From Gemmobacter denitrificans (GTDB taxonomy: Bacteria > Pseudomonadota > Alphaproteobacteria > Rhodobacterales > Rhodobacteraceae): a DNA stretch of 64,000 nt. This document shows positions 50,088 to 58,047 of the stretch, piece by piece. The DNA is taken from NCBI RefSeq assembly GCF_036964905.1, contig NZ_JBALHR010000009.1, positions 1 to 64,000 of the forward strand. The letters run 5' to 3'. Position 1 is the stretch's first letter; each line of letters starts with the position of its first letter. A program made the translations under genes and the position numbers. The notes beneath the pieces were generated by a model. It saw only the letters and a program-made list of their open reading frames with translations. It had not been told where the DNA came from and ran no database searches.

Positions 50088-51230
50088 TCAGTCCGGGCAC
50101 AGGCCCGACCGCACGAGCGCGGTGATCAGGTCTGTCTGGGTCACGATGCCGATGATCCTTTCGCCCTCCAGCACCGGAACGGCACTGTCATGCCCCTGGG
50201 CCAGCAGTGGCAGCAGGGTGCCAATCGGCATATCCGGGCTGGCCTGCGGCGCGGTGCGTGTCAGGATATCCTGTGCCAGAATCGGCTCTGCGCGGCGCTT
50301 TCTGGCCAGATGGCGCATGGCCGCCGCAAGTTTCCCCTGTCTCGGCGCGCTGCCTTTCCCTGCAGTTCGGATCATGTCGATTTGAAAGATCAGCCCGACA
50401 AAACGCTGGTCTTGCTGAACCACAGGCAGCGCAGCAAAGCCGTGGCGGCGGAACAGATCGGTCACCCTGGGCAGGGGCGTTTCGGGGGTGACCGTGATCA
50501 GGTCGCGCGACATCACATCCGCAGCGGTCAGCGGGCCAAGGCGATTGCTGGCTGCCTGTGCCGCCGCCGCCCCGATCAGCCGCACCAGATCTTCGACGCC
50601 AAGGTTCAGCGACTGGCGATAGGTTTGCAGCAGATCGGTCAGTTCCGTTTCGGTCAGGCCGATCCGGGCCATCGGGGCAGGGTCTGCAGTGCGGGCTGCA
50701 TTGGGTTCGGCAAATTGCCGGAACGGATAGCGCCGCCCGGTCAGCCGCGCCCAGATCATGCCGAACCCCACGATCATCGCGCTGCCCAGCAACACCGGCG
50801 ACAGCGCGAACCCATAACCCAAGGCAGCCACCAGATCGGGATTCATCGCGGCAGTCATCGCAATCGCACCCGCAGGCGGATGCACGGCGCGGGCAAGGAT
50901 CATCGCCGCGATCGCCAGCGCGACCGAGATCGGCACCGCAGCCATGGGCGACGGAACCAGCAGCGCCACCGTTACCCCCGCCAGCGCCGCCAGACCATTG
51001 CCGACCACCACCGACCAGGGCTGTGCCAGCGGGCTGTTGGGAACGGCGATCACCAGAACGGCGGTGGCCCCGAACGGGGCAATCAGGAACAGGCCCAGCA
51101 TCGGGTCTGCCATGGGGGACAGCACCAGTTCCGTCAGGCCCAGCCCGATCAACGCCCCGATGACCGCGCGGATCGTGTCGGACCGGTTGCCGGGCGGGAT
51201 GGCAGGCCCAAGCCCGCGCCAGAGCGCCAT
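50088..51230 (-). CDS. HPP family membrane protein with C-terminal CBS domains
   Basis: 380 residues. The N-terminal ~170 residues are an HPP-family membrane domain (about four helices; APFGATAVLVIAVPNSPLAQPW and ARAVHPPAGAIAM, the latter giving the HPP name). The C-terminal half has two CBS domains (ADVMSRDLITVTPETPLPRV and the last 60 residues with HDSAVPVLEGERIIGIVTQTDLI), likely adenine-nucleotide sensing. HPP proteins have been linked to nitrite transport in plastids and cyanobacteria; the role here is unknown. ATG 51230 shares a base with the stop of the TauE-type gene (TGATG). Confidence 0.85.
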   Translation of the reverse strand: MALWRGLGPAIPPGNRSDTIRAVIGALIGLGLTELVLSPMADPMLGLFLIAPFGATAVLVIAVPNSPLAQPWSVVVGNGLAALAGVTVALLVPSPMAAVPISVALAIAAMILARAVHPPAGAIAMTAAMNPDLVAALGYGFALSPVLLGSAMIVGFGMIWARLTGRRYPFRQFAEPNAARTADPAPMARIGLTETELTDLLQTYRQSLNLGVEDLVRLIGAAAAQAASNRLGPLTAADVMSRDLITVTPETPLPRVTDLFRRHGFAALPVVQQDQRFVGLIFQIDMIRTAGKGSAPRQGKLAAAMRHLARKRRAEPILAQDILTRTAPQASPDMPIGTLLPLLAQGHDSAVPVLEGERIIGIVTQTDLITALVRSGLCPD

Positions 51231-51970
51231 CACAGCACCAGAAAAGCCAGCGTCATCGCCAGCCCCACCGCCACAACGAAATGGCGCAGCAGATCGGTGC
51301 GGGTGATGCGCCGGCTGATCCGCGCGCCCGCATAGCCACCCAAGGTGGTGGCCAGCGCCATCACCGCCGCCGCTTTCCAGGCAATCAGGCCCGCGGCGAT
51401 GAAGGCCAGCACCGAAATCGCCGACAGCACGGTCGAGGCCAGGTTCTTCATGCCGTTCATCGCATGCAGGTTCTGATGCCCCAGCAGGCTGAAGGCCGCC
51501 AGCAAAACGATGCCCAGCCCGCCATTGAAATAACCACCATAAATGGCAACAGCCAGCAGCGCGGCCCCGGCAGTGACCGGCCCGGCATCGCCCCGCCCCC
51601 GCGCGCGCAGCGCCGCCAGCAGCCTTGGGCCAAAGGCAAACAGCAGCGTCGCCGCCAGCAACAGCCAGGGCACGATGCCGCGAAACACGCCCGGCGGCGT
51701 GACGATCAGCAAAGCAGCCCCGATCGCCCCGCCAAATGCCGTCAGCAGCATCAGCCGCCGCAAGGGCAGCCCCGCCATGTCCTGCCGGAAGGCCCAGGCG
51801 CTGCCGGCATAGCCGGGCAGGGCGGCCAGCGTGGCGGTCGCATTGGCCGAAATGACCGGCACACCCAGCCAGACCAGCGTGGGAAAGGTGATGAAGGTGC
51901 CGCCCCCGGCAATCGCATTCAGCACCCCGGCCAGAAACCCGGCGGCAAACATGGCGGCGATCTCGATCAT
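51230..51970 (-). CDS. TSUP family (TauE/SafE) sulfite/anion exporter-like protein
   Basis: 246-residue polytopic membrane protein. The first repeat FAAGFLAGVLNAIAGGGTFITFPTLVWLG and the mid-protein IYGGYFNGGLGIVLLAAF are the two TSUP signatures, one per half. Related proteins export sulfite, sulfoacetate or other organic sulfonates; the substrate is not assigned. It is co-transcribed with and coupled to the HPP-CBS gene. Starts at ATG 51970, divergent from the dioxygenase gene. Confidence 0.87.
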   Translation of the reverse strand: MIEIAAMFAAGFLAGVLNAIAGGGTFITFPTLVWLGVPVISANATATLAALPGYAGSAWAFRQDMAGLPLRRLMLLTAFGGAIGAALLIVTPPGVFRGIVPWLLLAATLLFAFGPRLLAALRARGRGDAGPVTAGAALLAVAIYGGYFNGGLGIVLLAAFSLLGHQNLHAMNGMKNLASTVLSAISVLAFIAAGLIAWKAAAVMALATTLGGYAGARISRRITRTDLLRHFVVAVGLAMTLAFLVL

Positions 51971-52149
51971 CGATTGTCCCCCTCTTTCCGGCAGATTGCG
52001 CAGTTTTGGGCCGAAAGGAAAAGCGCTGAACCGCCGCCCTTGCGTCGGATCTGTGCGAAAATCGCCAAAGACTTGTCCGCCCTTGCCCGATTTACGCGCA
52101 GGGCTGCCGCGCCCATCTTTGGGGCAACGGCAAACAAGGGGAAACGACC

Positions 52150-53079
52150 ATGTTGCATCAGATCAGGGGCCTGCATCACGTCACCTCAATGGCGGCGCAT
52201 GCCCAGACGAACAATGATTTCTTCACCCGCACGCTTGGTCTGCGCCGCGTGAAGAAGACGGTGAACTTTGACGCGCCCGAGGTGTATCACCTTTACTACG
52301 GGGACGAACGCGGCACGCCGGGTTCGGTGATGACCTATTTCCCCTTTCCGCATATGGCCCCGGGGCGCGCAGGCACGGGCGAGGTTGGGGCCACCCAATT
52401 CGCCGTTGCGAAGGGCAGCCTTGGTTTCTGGCGCGACCGGCTTGCCGGGTTGGGGGTGGCCGGACTGACCGAAAGCACCGGTTTTGGCGAGGCGCGGCTT
52501 GCCTTCAAAGGGCCGGATAGGGACGGTTTTGAACTGATCGAGGTGGAAGATGATCCCCGCCCTGCCTTTGCCGGGCCGGTTGCGGCAGATCAGGGCATCA
52601 AGGGGTTTCGCGGCGTTTCGATCCGCTTGCGCGATACCGGGGCCATGGCCGAACTGCTGCGCTTCATGAATTATGAAGAGGTGGACAGGCAGGGCAACCT
52701 GACGCGCTTTGCGGTGCAGGGCGGCAATGGGGCCGATATTGTGGAACTGGAAACCTTGCCGGGGCTGACCGGGGCGCGGCTTGGGGCCGGTTCGGTGCAT
52801 CATGTGGCCTTTGCGGTGGATAACCGCGCGGCGCAGGCCGAAGTGCGCAAGGCGCTGCTGGATACCGGCTGGCAGGTAACGCCGGTGATCGACCGCGATT
52901 ACTTCTGGGCGATCTATTTCCGCACGCCCGGTGGGGTTCTGTTCGAAGTGGCGACCAACGAACCCGGATTTGACCGCGATGAAGACAGCGCACATCTGGG
53001 CGAAGCGCTGAAAATCCCGGCGCAGCATGCGCATCTGCGGGCCGAGATCGAACGTCTGCTGCCCCCGTTGAAGGACTGA
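52150..53079 (+). CDS. VOC-fold ring-cleaving dioxygenase (MhqO/MhqA-like)
   Basis: 309 residues made of two vicinal-oxygen-chelate halves. Metal ligands are expected at GLHHVTSMA (His near residue 9), SVHHVAFAVD (His near residue 217) and FEVATNEPGF (Glu near residue 265). LRRVKKTVNFDAPEVYHLYYG is typical of the MhqO group. Homologues protect against quinones and hydroquinones and are annotated as hydroquinone-specific ring-cleaving dioxygenases. The next gene (4 bases later) is the esterase-type partner seen in the mhq modules of other bacteria. Start ATG 52150. Confidence 0.88.
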   Translation: MLHQIRGLHHVTSMAAHAQTNNDFFTRTLGLRRVKKTVNFDAPEVYHLYYGDERGTPGSVMTYFPFPHMAPGRAGTGEVGATQFAVAKGSLGFWRDRLAGLGVAGLTESTGFGEARLAFKGPDRDGFELIEVEDDPRPAFAGPVAADQGIKGFRGVSIRLRDTGAMAELLRFMNYEEVDRQGNLTRFAVQGGNGADIVELETLPGLTGARLGAGSVHHVAFAVDNRAAQAEVRKALLDTGWQVTPVIDRDYFWAIYFRTPGGVLFEVATNEPGFDRDEDSAHLGEALKIPAQHAHLRAEIERLLPPLKD

Positions 53080-53083
53080 AACC

Positions 53084-53689
53084 ATGTCTAAGTCGGCATA
53101 TAGACACTATTTCAAGGCACCCGAACCCGGGCAGCCGTTGATCTTTGCCTTTCACGGAACGGGGGGCGATGAACATCAGTTTACCGGCCTGCTGGAGGGT
53201 ATCCTGCCCCGCGCCGGGATTGTCGCGCCCTTGGGTGATGTATCGGAACATGGCGCGGCGCGGTTCTTTCGTCGCACTGGCGAAGGTGTTTATGACATGG
53301 CCGATCTTTCCTGCGCCACTGGCAAAATGGCGGGGTTTGTGCGGGCCCATCGTCAGGGGCATGACGGCCCGGTCTATGCATTGGGCTATTCCAACGGGGC
53401 GAATATCCTTGCCTCTGTCCTGTTCGCCGCAGAACGACTGTTCGACCGTGCGGTGCTGATGCATCCGCTGATCCCCTTTGATCCGACGCCAAATGTGGCT
53501 CTAAACGGCTTTTCGTGCCTGATGACAGCAGGTCGCCGTGATCCGATCTGCCCTTTGCCGCTCACCGAAAGGCTCGCCGGATGGCTGCAGGGGCAGGGTG
53601 CCGATGTCGATCTGGCGCTGCATGACGGCGGGCATGAGGTGCGCGGCGAAGAGATTGCGCGCATCACAACATTTCTTCAGGCGGGGTGA
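53084..53689 (+). CDS. Carboxylesterase/phospholipase-type hydrolase (MhqD-like)
   Basis: 201-residue alpha/beta-hydrolase. The oxyanion region is FAFHGTGGDEHQF, the nucleophile elbow is ALGYSNGANI (Ser), the acid lies in TAGRRDPICP and the His in LHDGGHEV. It resembles the MhqD/YodD esterase found beside MhqO-type dioxygenases. Start ATG 53084, 4 bases after the dioxygenase stop, indicating co-expression. Physiological substrate unknown. Confidence 0.86.
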   Translation: MSKSAYRHYFKAPEPGQPLIFAFHGTGGDEHQFTGLLEGILPRAGIVAPLGDVSEHGAARFFRRTGEGVYDMADLSCATGKMAGFVRAHRQGHDGPVYALGYSNGANILASVLFAAERLFDRAVLMHPLIPFDPTPNVALNGFSCLMTAGRRDPICPLPLTERLAGWLQGQGADVDLALHDGGHEVRGEEIARITTFLQAG

Positions 53690-53710
53690 TCCCGCAGAAA
53701 GGCGGCGGCC

Positions 53711-54385
53711 ATGCTGCTGATCCATGATTCCACCGCGCGCGGACGCACCCAGACCGGATGGCTGGATGCAAGGCACAGCTTTGCCTTTGGCAGCTTTGCC
53801 GATCCGAAGCGGCCCGGCTTTGCCCGGCTTCGCGTGCTGAACGAGGACCATATCGCCCCCGGTGCCGGGTTCCCCGCGCATGATCATGCCGACATGGACA
53901 TTCTGACCATCGTTCTGTCAGGCGCGATTGCGCATGAGGATAATCTGGGCAATCGCGGCATCACCCGGGCGGGCGAGGCGCAGTTGATGCAGGCCGGGGC
54001 CGGGATCGTTCATTCTGAACGTAACCCGTCAGAGACCGAACCCACCCACCTGCTGCAGATCTGGCTGATCCCCGACCGGCGCGGTGGCGTGCCGGGCTAT
54101 GCGCAGGCGGCCTTGCCCAAGGGCGAGGCGGTGCTGGCAGGCCCTGGCGGGCTGTTGCCGCTGGGGTCAGATACCAGGGTCACCGTGTTGCGGCCCGGCG
54201 AAGGGGCGGTCACCCGGTTGCAGGCCACAGCACCGCGCAAGACCTTTCTTCACCTGGTCGAAGGTCTGGCATGGCTGGGGCAGGAACGGCTGCGCGGCGG
54301 GGACGGTGTGCAACTGGCCGATGAACCCGCGCATGATCTGCACTGGCACAGCGATGGCTTTGCCCTGTTGTTCGACATGCCTTGA
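53711..54385 (+). CDS. Pirin family protein (cupin)
   Basis: 224 residues. Double cupin of the pirin class. The metal ligands lie in FPAHDHADMDILTIVLSGAIAHED (two His, downstream Glu and His) and the second motif GIVHSERNPS is present. Bacterial pirins such as YhhW have quercetin 2,3-dioxygenase activity and others respond to oxidative stress. It is the third gene of the dioxygenase-esterase set, 21 bases downstream. Start ATG 53711. Confidence 0.9.
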   Translation: MLLIHDSTARGRTQTGWLDARHSFAFGSFADPKRPGFARLRVLNEDHIAPGAGFPAHDHADMDILTIVLSGAIAHEDNLGNRGITRAGEAQLMQAGAGIVHSERNPSETEPTHLLQIWLIPDRRGGVPGYAQAALPKGEAVLAGPGGLLPLGSDTRVTVLRPGEGAVTRLQATAPRKTFLHLVEGLAWLGQERLRGGDGVQLADEPAHDLHWHSDGFALLFDMP

Positions 54386-54450
54386 TCCGGTGACATGATG
54401 GCAGGCCTTTCGGGGCTGGCATATGGCAGCCGGTGGCCTATCTTGCGCCT

Positions 54451-55485
54451 ATGACCGATACAGCCCCCCTCGCGGGCCAGTTGCTGGCCTGGTATGACCG
54501 AAACCACCGCTCCATGCCCTGGCGGGTGCCGCCTGCCGACCGGCAGGCAGGTGTGGTGCCTGATCCCTATCGGGTCTGGCTGTCCGAGGTGATGCTGCAA
54601 CAAACCACGGTTGCGGCGGTGCGCGATTACTTTCGACGTTTTACCGCGCTTTGGCCCACGGTGGCCGATCTGGCCGCAGCGCGCGACGAGGATGTGATGG
54701 CGGAATGGGCGGGGCTGGGCTATTACGCCCGGGCCCGCAACCTGCTGAAATGCGCGCGCGCCGTGGTGGCCGATCATGGCGGGCAGTTCCCCTCGCGGCT
54801 GGAGGTGCTGCGCCAGTTGCCCGGGATCGGCCCCTATACGGCCGCCGCCGTGGCGGCGATTGCCTTTGACCGGCCGGAGACCGTGGTTGATGGCAATGTC
54901 GAACGGGTGATGGCGCGGCTTCATGCGGTGGAAACCCCGTTGCCGACGGTCAAGCCCCGGCTGACCGAACTGGCCGCCGCGCTGACGCCCAAGGATCGCC
55001 CGGGCGATTATGCGCAGGCGGTGATGGACCTTGGCGCCACGATCTGCACCCCCCGGTCACCGGTCTGCGGGCTTTGCCCCTGGATGGCGGATTGCGCGGG
55101 TCGCGCGGCGGGGATCGCGGCCAGCCTGCCGCGCAAACTGGCCAAGCCTGCCAAGCCGGTGCGTCACGGTCAGATCTGGATCGCAACGCGGCCCGGCGAT
55201 GGTGCGATTCTGCTGGAACAGCGGCCTGACAGCGGGCTTCTGGGCGGGATGGCGGGCTTTCCCTCCACCGGCTGGGATGGCACCGATCTGCCCGCCCCCC
55301 TGAGGGCAGAGTGGCAGACGGTGGGCGAGGTGCGCCATACCTTCACGCATTTTCACCTGATCCTGACGGTATTGGCCGCCGAAACCATGGCAAGCCCGCT
55401 GCGCGGTCAGTTCCAGCCGCGCAGCAGCTTCAGCCCGGCCAGCCTGCCCACGGTGATGCGCAAGGCCTGGAGCCTGATCGCCTGA
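54451..55485 (+). CDS. mutY: A/G-specific adenine glycosylase MutY
   Basis: 344 residues. It removes adenine mispaired with 8-oxoguanine. The catalytic Glu is in VWLSEVMLQQTTV, the helix-hairpin-helix is LPGIGPYTAAAVAAIAF, and the catalytic Asp is in TVVDGNVERVMARL. The [4Fe-4S] ligands are Cys-x6-Cys-x2-Cys-x5-Cys (CTPRSPVCGLCPWMADC). The C-terminal NUDIX-like domain (LLGGMAGFPSTGWD, HTFTHFHLIL) reads 8-oxoG. ATG 54451 is chosen over an upstream GTG. Confidence 0.96.
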   Translation: MTDTAPLAGQLLAWYDRNHRSMPWRVPPADRQAGVVPDPYRVWLSEVMLQQTTVAAVRDYFRRFTALWPTVADLAAARDEDVMAEWAGLGYYARARNLLKCARAVVADHGGQFPSRLEVLRQLPGIGPYTAAAVAAIAFDRPETVVDGNVERVMARLHAVETPLPTVKPRLTELAAALTPKDRPGDYAQAVMDLGATICTPRSPVCGLCPWMADCAGRAAGIAASLPRKLAKPAKPVRHGQIWIATRPGDGAILLEQRPDSGLLGGMAGFPSTGWDGTDLPAPLRAEWQTVGEVRHTFTHFHLILTVLAAETMASPLRGQFQPRSSFSPASLPTVMRKAWSLIA

Positions 55486-55556
55486 GCCTGCGCCTTTTTG
55501 CCGGTTGAGTGCCCCCGGCCTGCCCCCTATCATCGGCGCAAAACGGATGAACCCCC

Positions 55557-56669
55557 ATGCCTGCCGAATTCGCCTCGCTTCGTGCCGCATTGCCTTTCTG
55601 GCTGTCGGTCGGCCTGTTGCCGCTGGCCTTGCTCGCCATCACGCAGGGCGGTTGGTGGGTGATCCTGATCCCGGCCTATGCCTGGGCGCTGACCTCGCTG
55701 CTCGATGTTCTGCTGGGCCACGACACCCACAATCCCGACCCCGAGACCGAGGATGAGGATCTGTTCTGGTATCGCGCGATCACGCTGATCTGGCTGCCTT
55801 TGCAGGCGCTGGTCATCTATGGTGGCATCTGGTGGGCCAGCCGCGCCGGGTATTCCTGGCCGGAGCTTTTGGGCCTGTTCTTCGGGATCGGGGTCATGTC
55901 CGGGTCGATTGGCATCGTCTATGCGCATGAATTGATGCACCAGGCCGACCGGATGGAACGCTGGCTTGCTGATCTGCTGTTGGCGCTGGTGCTGTACAGC
56001 CATTTCCGCAGTGAACATCTGCTGGTGCATCATACCCATGTCGGCACACCCCGCGATGCGGTGACGGCCCGCTATAACGAAGGTTTTCACCGGTTTTTCC
56101 TACGCGTGCTGCGTTCCTGTCCGGCATCGGCATGGCAAGCCGAGACCGCGCGGCAAAACCGGGCGGGCAGGTCGGTCTGGCATCTGTCCAACCCGTTCTG
56201 GCGCTATACGGCATTGCAGGCGCTGGCGCTGGTGCTGGCCTATGCTATCGGCGGTTGGTTGGGCGTGTTTCTCTTTGCCTTTCAGGCCTTCGTGGCGATC
56301 TGGCAGCTGGAGCTGACCAATTACATCGAACATTACGGGCTGACGCGTGAACGTCTGGCCAATGGCAAGTTTGAACCTGTCCGCCCGCATCACAGCTGGA
56401 ACGCGCCGCATCGGGCCTCGAACTGGCTGCTTATCAATTTGCAGCGCCATTCGGATCATCACTACAAGCCTGACCGCCGCTTTCCGCTGTTGCAGACCTA
56501 TGGCGAAGATGAGGCACCGCTCTTGCCGATCGGCTATCCCGCCCTTGGCGTTCTGGCCATGGTGCCGCCGCTGTGGCGGCGGCGGATGAACCCCCGCGTG
56601 CGGGCCTGGCGCAAGCGGCACTATCCCGCGATTAGTGACTGGATGCCCTACAATATCGGCCAGCACTAG
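55557..56669 (+). CDS. alkB: Alkane 1-monooxygenase (AlkB-type)
   Basis: 370-residue integral membrane non-heme di-iron hydroxylase. All histidine motifs are present: YAHELMHQ (box 1), EHLLVHHTHVGTPRDA (box 2), NYIEHYGL (HYG signature) and LQRHSDHHYKPDRRFPLLQ (box 3). About six transmembrane helices are visible (for example WWVILIPAYAWALTSLLDVLL). It oxidises medium-chain alkanes at the terminal carbon using rubredoxin electrons; no rubredoxin gene is seen nearby. Start ATG 55557. Convergent with marR. Confidence 0.95.
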   Translation: MPAEFASLRAALPFWLSVGLLPLALLAITQGGWWVILIPAYAWALTSLLDVLLGHDTHNPDPETEDEDLFWYRAITLIWLPLQALVIYGGIWWASRAGYSWPELLGLFFGIGVMSGSIGIVYAHELMHQADRMERWLADLLLALVLYSHFRSEHLLVHHTHVGTPRDAVTARYNEGFHRFFLRVLRSCPASAWQAETARQNRAGRSVWHLSNPFWRYTALQALALVLAYAIGGWLGVFLFAFQAFVAIWQLELTNYIEHYGLTRERLANGKFEPVRPHHSWNAPHRASNWLLINLQRHSDHHYKPDRRFPLLQTYGEDEAPLLPIGYPALGVLAMVPPLWRRRMNPRVRAWRKRHYPAISDWMPYNIGQH

Positions 56670-56676
56670 ACAGCAG

Positions 56677-57099
56677 TCAGGCCAGACGCGACAGAAGCGC
56701 CAGCAACTGTTGCCGTTCCTCGGCATTCAGCGGGGCCAGAGTTTCGGCGGTCACGGCATGGCCCTTGCCATACAGCCCTTCGATCAGCGCCTGCCCGGCA
56801 TCGGTCAGGGCTACAGTCAGGCGTCGCCGGTCGTCGGGATCGGCACGGCGTTCGACCAGCGCCATGGCCTCCAGCCGACCCACCACGCCCTTGACGGTGG
56901 CCGCATCCATTGCGGCGGCCCGGCCCAGATGGTTCTGGCTTTGCGGGCCGCTCTGATGCAGGCGCACCAGAACCGCGAATTGCATATTGGTCACCTGGGG
57001 GATGTGATCGCCGAAAATCGTCAGATGGCGCTGCACCACACGGCGCAGCACAAAGCCCACCTGATCATCCAGCACATAGGTCTTGTCATCATCGGCCAT
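56677..57099 (-). CDS. MarR family transcriptional regulator
   Basis: 140 residues. A winged helix-turn-helix is visible in LGRAAAMDAATVKGVVGRLEAMALVERRADPDDRRRLTVAL, with the DxRxR wing. Flanking helices would form the dimer and a ligand pocket. The gene starts at ATG 57099 and faces the molybdenum-hydroxylase operon across a 108-base gap containing an inverted repeat, so it probably represses that operon and senses its substrate. Its 3' end abuts alkB. Confidence 0.9.
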   Translation of the reverse strand: MADDDKTYVLDDQVGFVLRRVVQRHLTIFGDHIPQVTNMQFAVLVRLHQSGPQSQNHLGRAAAMDAATVKGVVGRLEAMALVERRADPDDRRRLTVALTDAGQALIEGLYGKGHAVTAETLAPLNAEERQQLLALLSRLA

Positions 57100-57140
57100 G
57101 TGCGGTCGGATACAGCCTGCCCCTGTCCCGCGCAAGAAGA

Positions 57141-57183
57141 TTGACAGAATGACCCCCTCGCGCGCAATATGTTTGCGTACATA
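57141..57183 (+). promoter_or_regulatory. Promoter and MarR-type operator of the Mo-hydroxylase operon
   Basis: TTGACA (57141-57146) and CAATAT (57165-57170) with an 18-base spacer form a good sigma-70 promoter. It is overlapped by the inverted repeat TATGT-N6-ACATA (57168-57183). A MarR dimer there would block initiation. Transcription would then start after the ATG at 57169, which argues against that codon as a start. Confidence 0.6.
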
Positions 57184-57207
57184 CAATATCAGCCTTCGGA
57201 TCCGCCC

Positions 57208-58047
57208 GTGAGCCGCCATGCGCGCCCTGCCACACTGGACGAAGCGATCGGCCTTCTGGCGGAAGGCTGGCAGGTTCTTGCAGGCGGAACGGATCTTTAT
57301 CCCGCAACGCAGGCCCAAAGCCTGCCCGGCGCAATGGTGGATGTGACGGCGCTGCCCGATCTGCAGGGCATTGTGCAAACGGCCACCGGGTTGCGAATCG
57401 GTGCTGCGGTGACCTGGTCTGACCTGGCGGCGGCGGGGCTGCCCCCAGCCTGCCGTGCGTTGCAACAGGCGGCGCGTCAGGTCGGGGGGTGGCAAATCCA
57501 GAATGCGGGCACGCTGGGCGGCAATCTGTGCAATGCCTCGCCCGCAGCGGATGGGGCTGTGCCATTGCTGGTGCTGGGGGCCTGGGTGGAACTGGCCGGG
57601 CCGCAGGGCACACGCCGGATGCCGCTGGCCGATTTCCTGCAAGGCCCGCGCCGTACCGCGCTGCGGCTGGGCGAGGTTCTGGTGGCGCTGCACCTGCCTG
57701 CACAGGCACTGGCGGGCACTTCCAGCTTTGCCAAGCTGGGTGCGCGGGCGCATCTGGTGATTTCGGTCGTCATGGTGGCGGTGCGCGTGCAGATGATGGC
57801 AGGACGGATCAGCGATGTTGCGCTGGCGGTCGGGGCCTGTGCGCCCACGGCGCGGCGGATTGCGCCGCTGGAACCGGCATTGATCGGGCTTTCGCCCGAG
57901 GCGGCGCTGGAACAGATCACGGCGCAGACCCTGGCCCCGCATCTGGCCCCGATCGACGATATCCGCGCCGATCGCGGCTATCGGCTTGAAGCCGCAGCCG
58001 AGCTGCTGCGGCGCAGCCTGACGGAGGCGGCGGCATGGCAGGGCTGA
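57208..58047 (+). CDS. Molybdenum hydroxylase FAD-binding subunit (XDH/CoxM-like)
   Basis: About 279 residues from GTG 57208 (an ATG at 57169 lies inside the promoter). FAD motifs are VLAGGTDLYPATQ and the second motif IQNAGTLGGNLCNASPAAD, both characteristic of the flavin subunit of xanthine-dehydrogenase-family enzymes. The C-terminal domain has GVGA-like AVGACAPTARRI. It passes electrons from the 2Fe-2S centres to an acceptor. The stop lies 13 bases inside the next gene, implying coupling with the Mo subunit. Substrate not deducible from this subunit. Confidence 0.88.
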   Translation: MSRHARPATLDEAIGLLAEGWQVLAGGTDLYPATQAQSLPGAMVDVTALPDLQGIVQTATGLRIGAAVTWSDLAAAGLPPACRALQQAARQVGGWQIQNAGTLGGNLCNASPAADGAVPLLVLGAWVELAGPQGTRRMPLADFLQGPRRTALRLGEVLVALHLPAQALAGTSSFAKLGARAHLVISVVMVAVRVQMMAGRISDVALAVGACAPTARRIAPLEPALIGLSPEAALEQITAQTLAPHLAPIDDIRADRGYRLEAAAELLRRSLTEAAAWQG

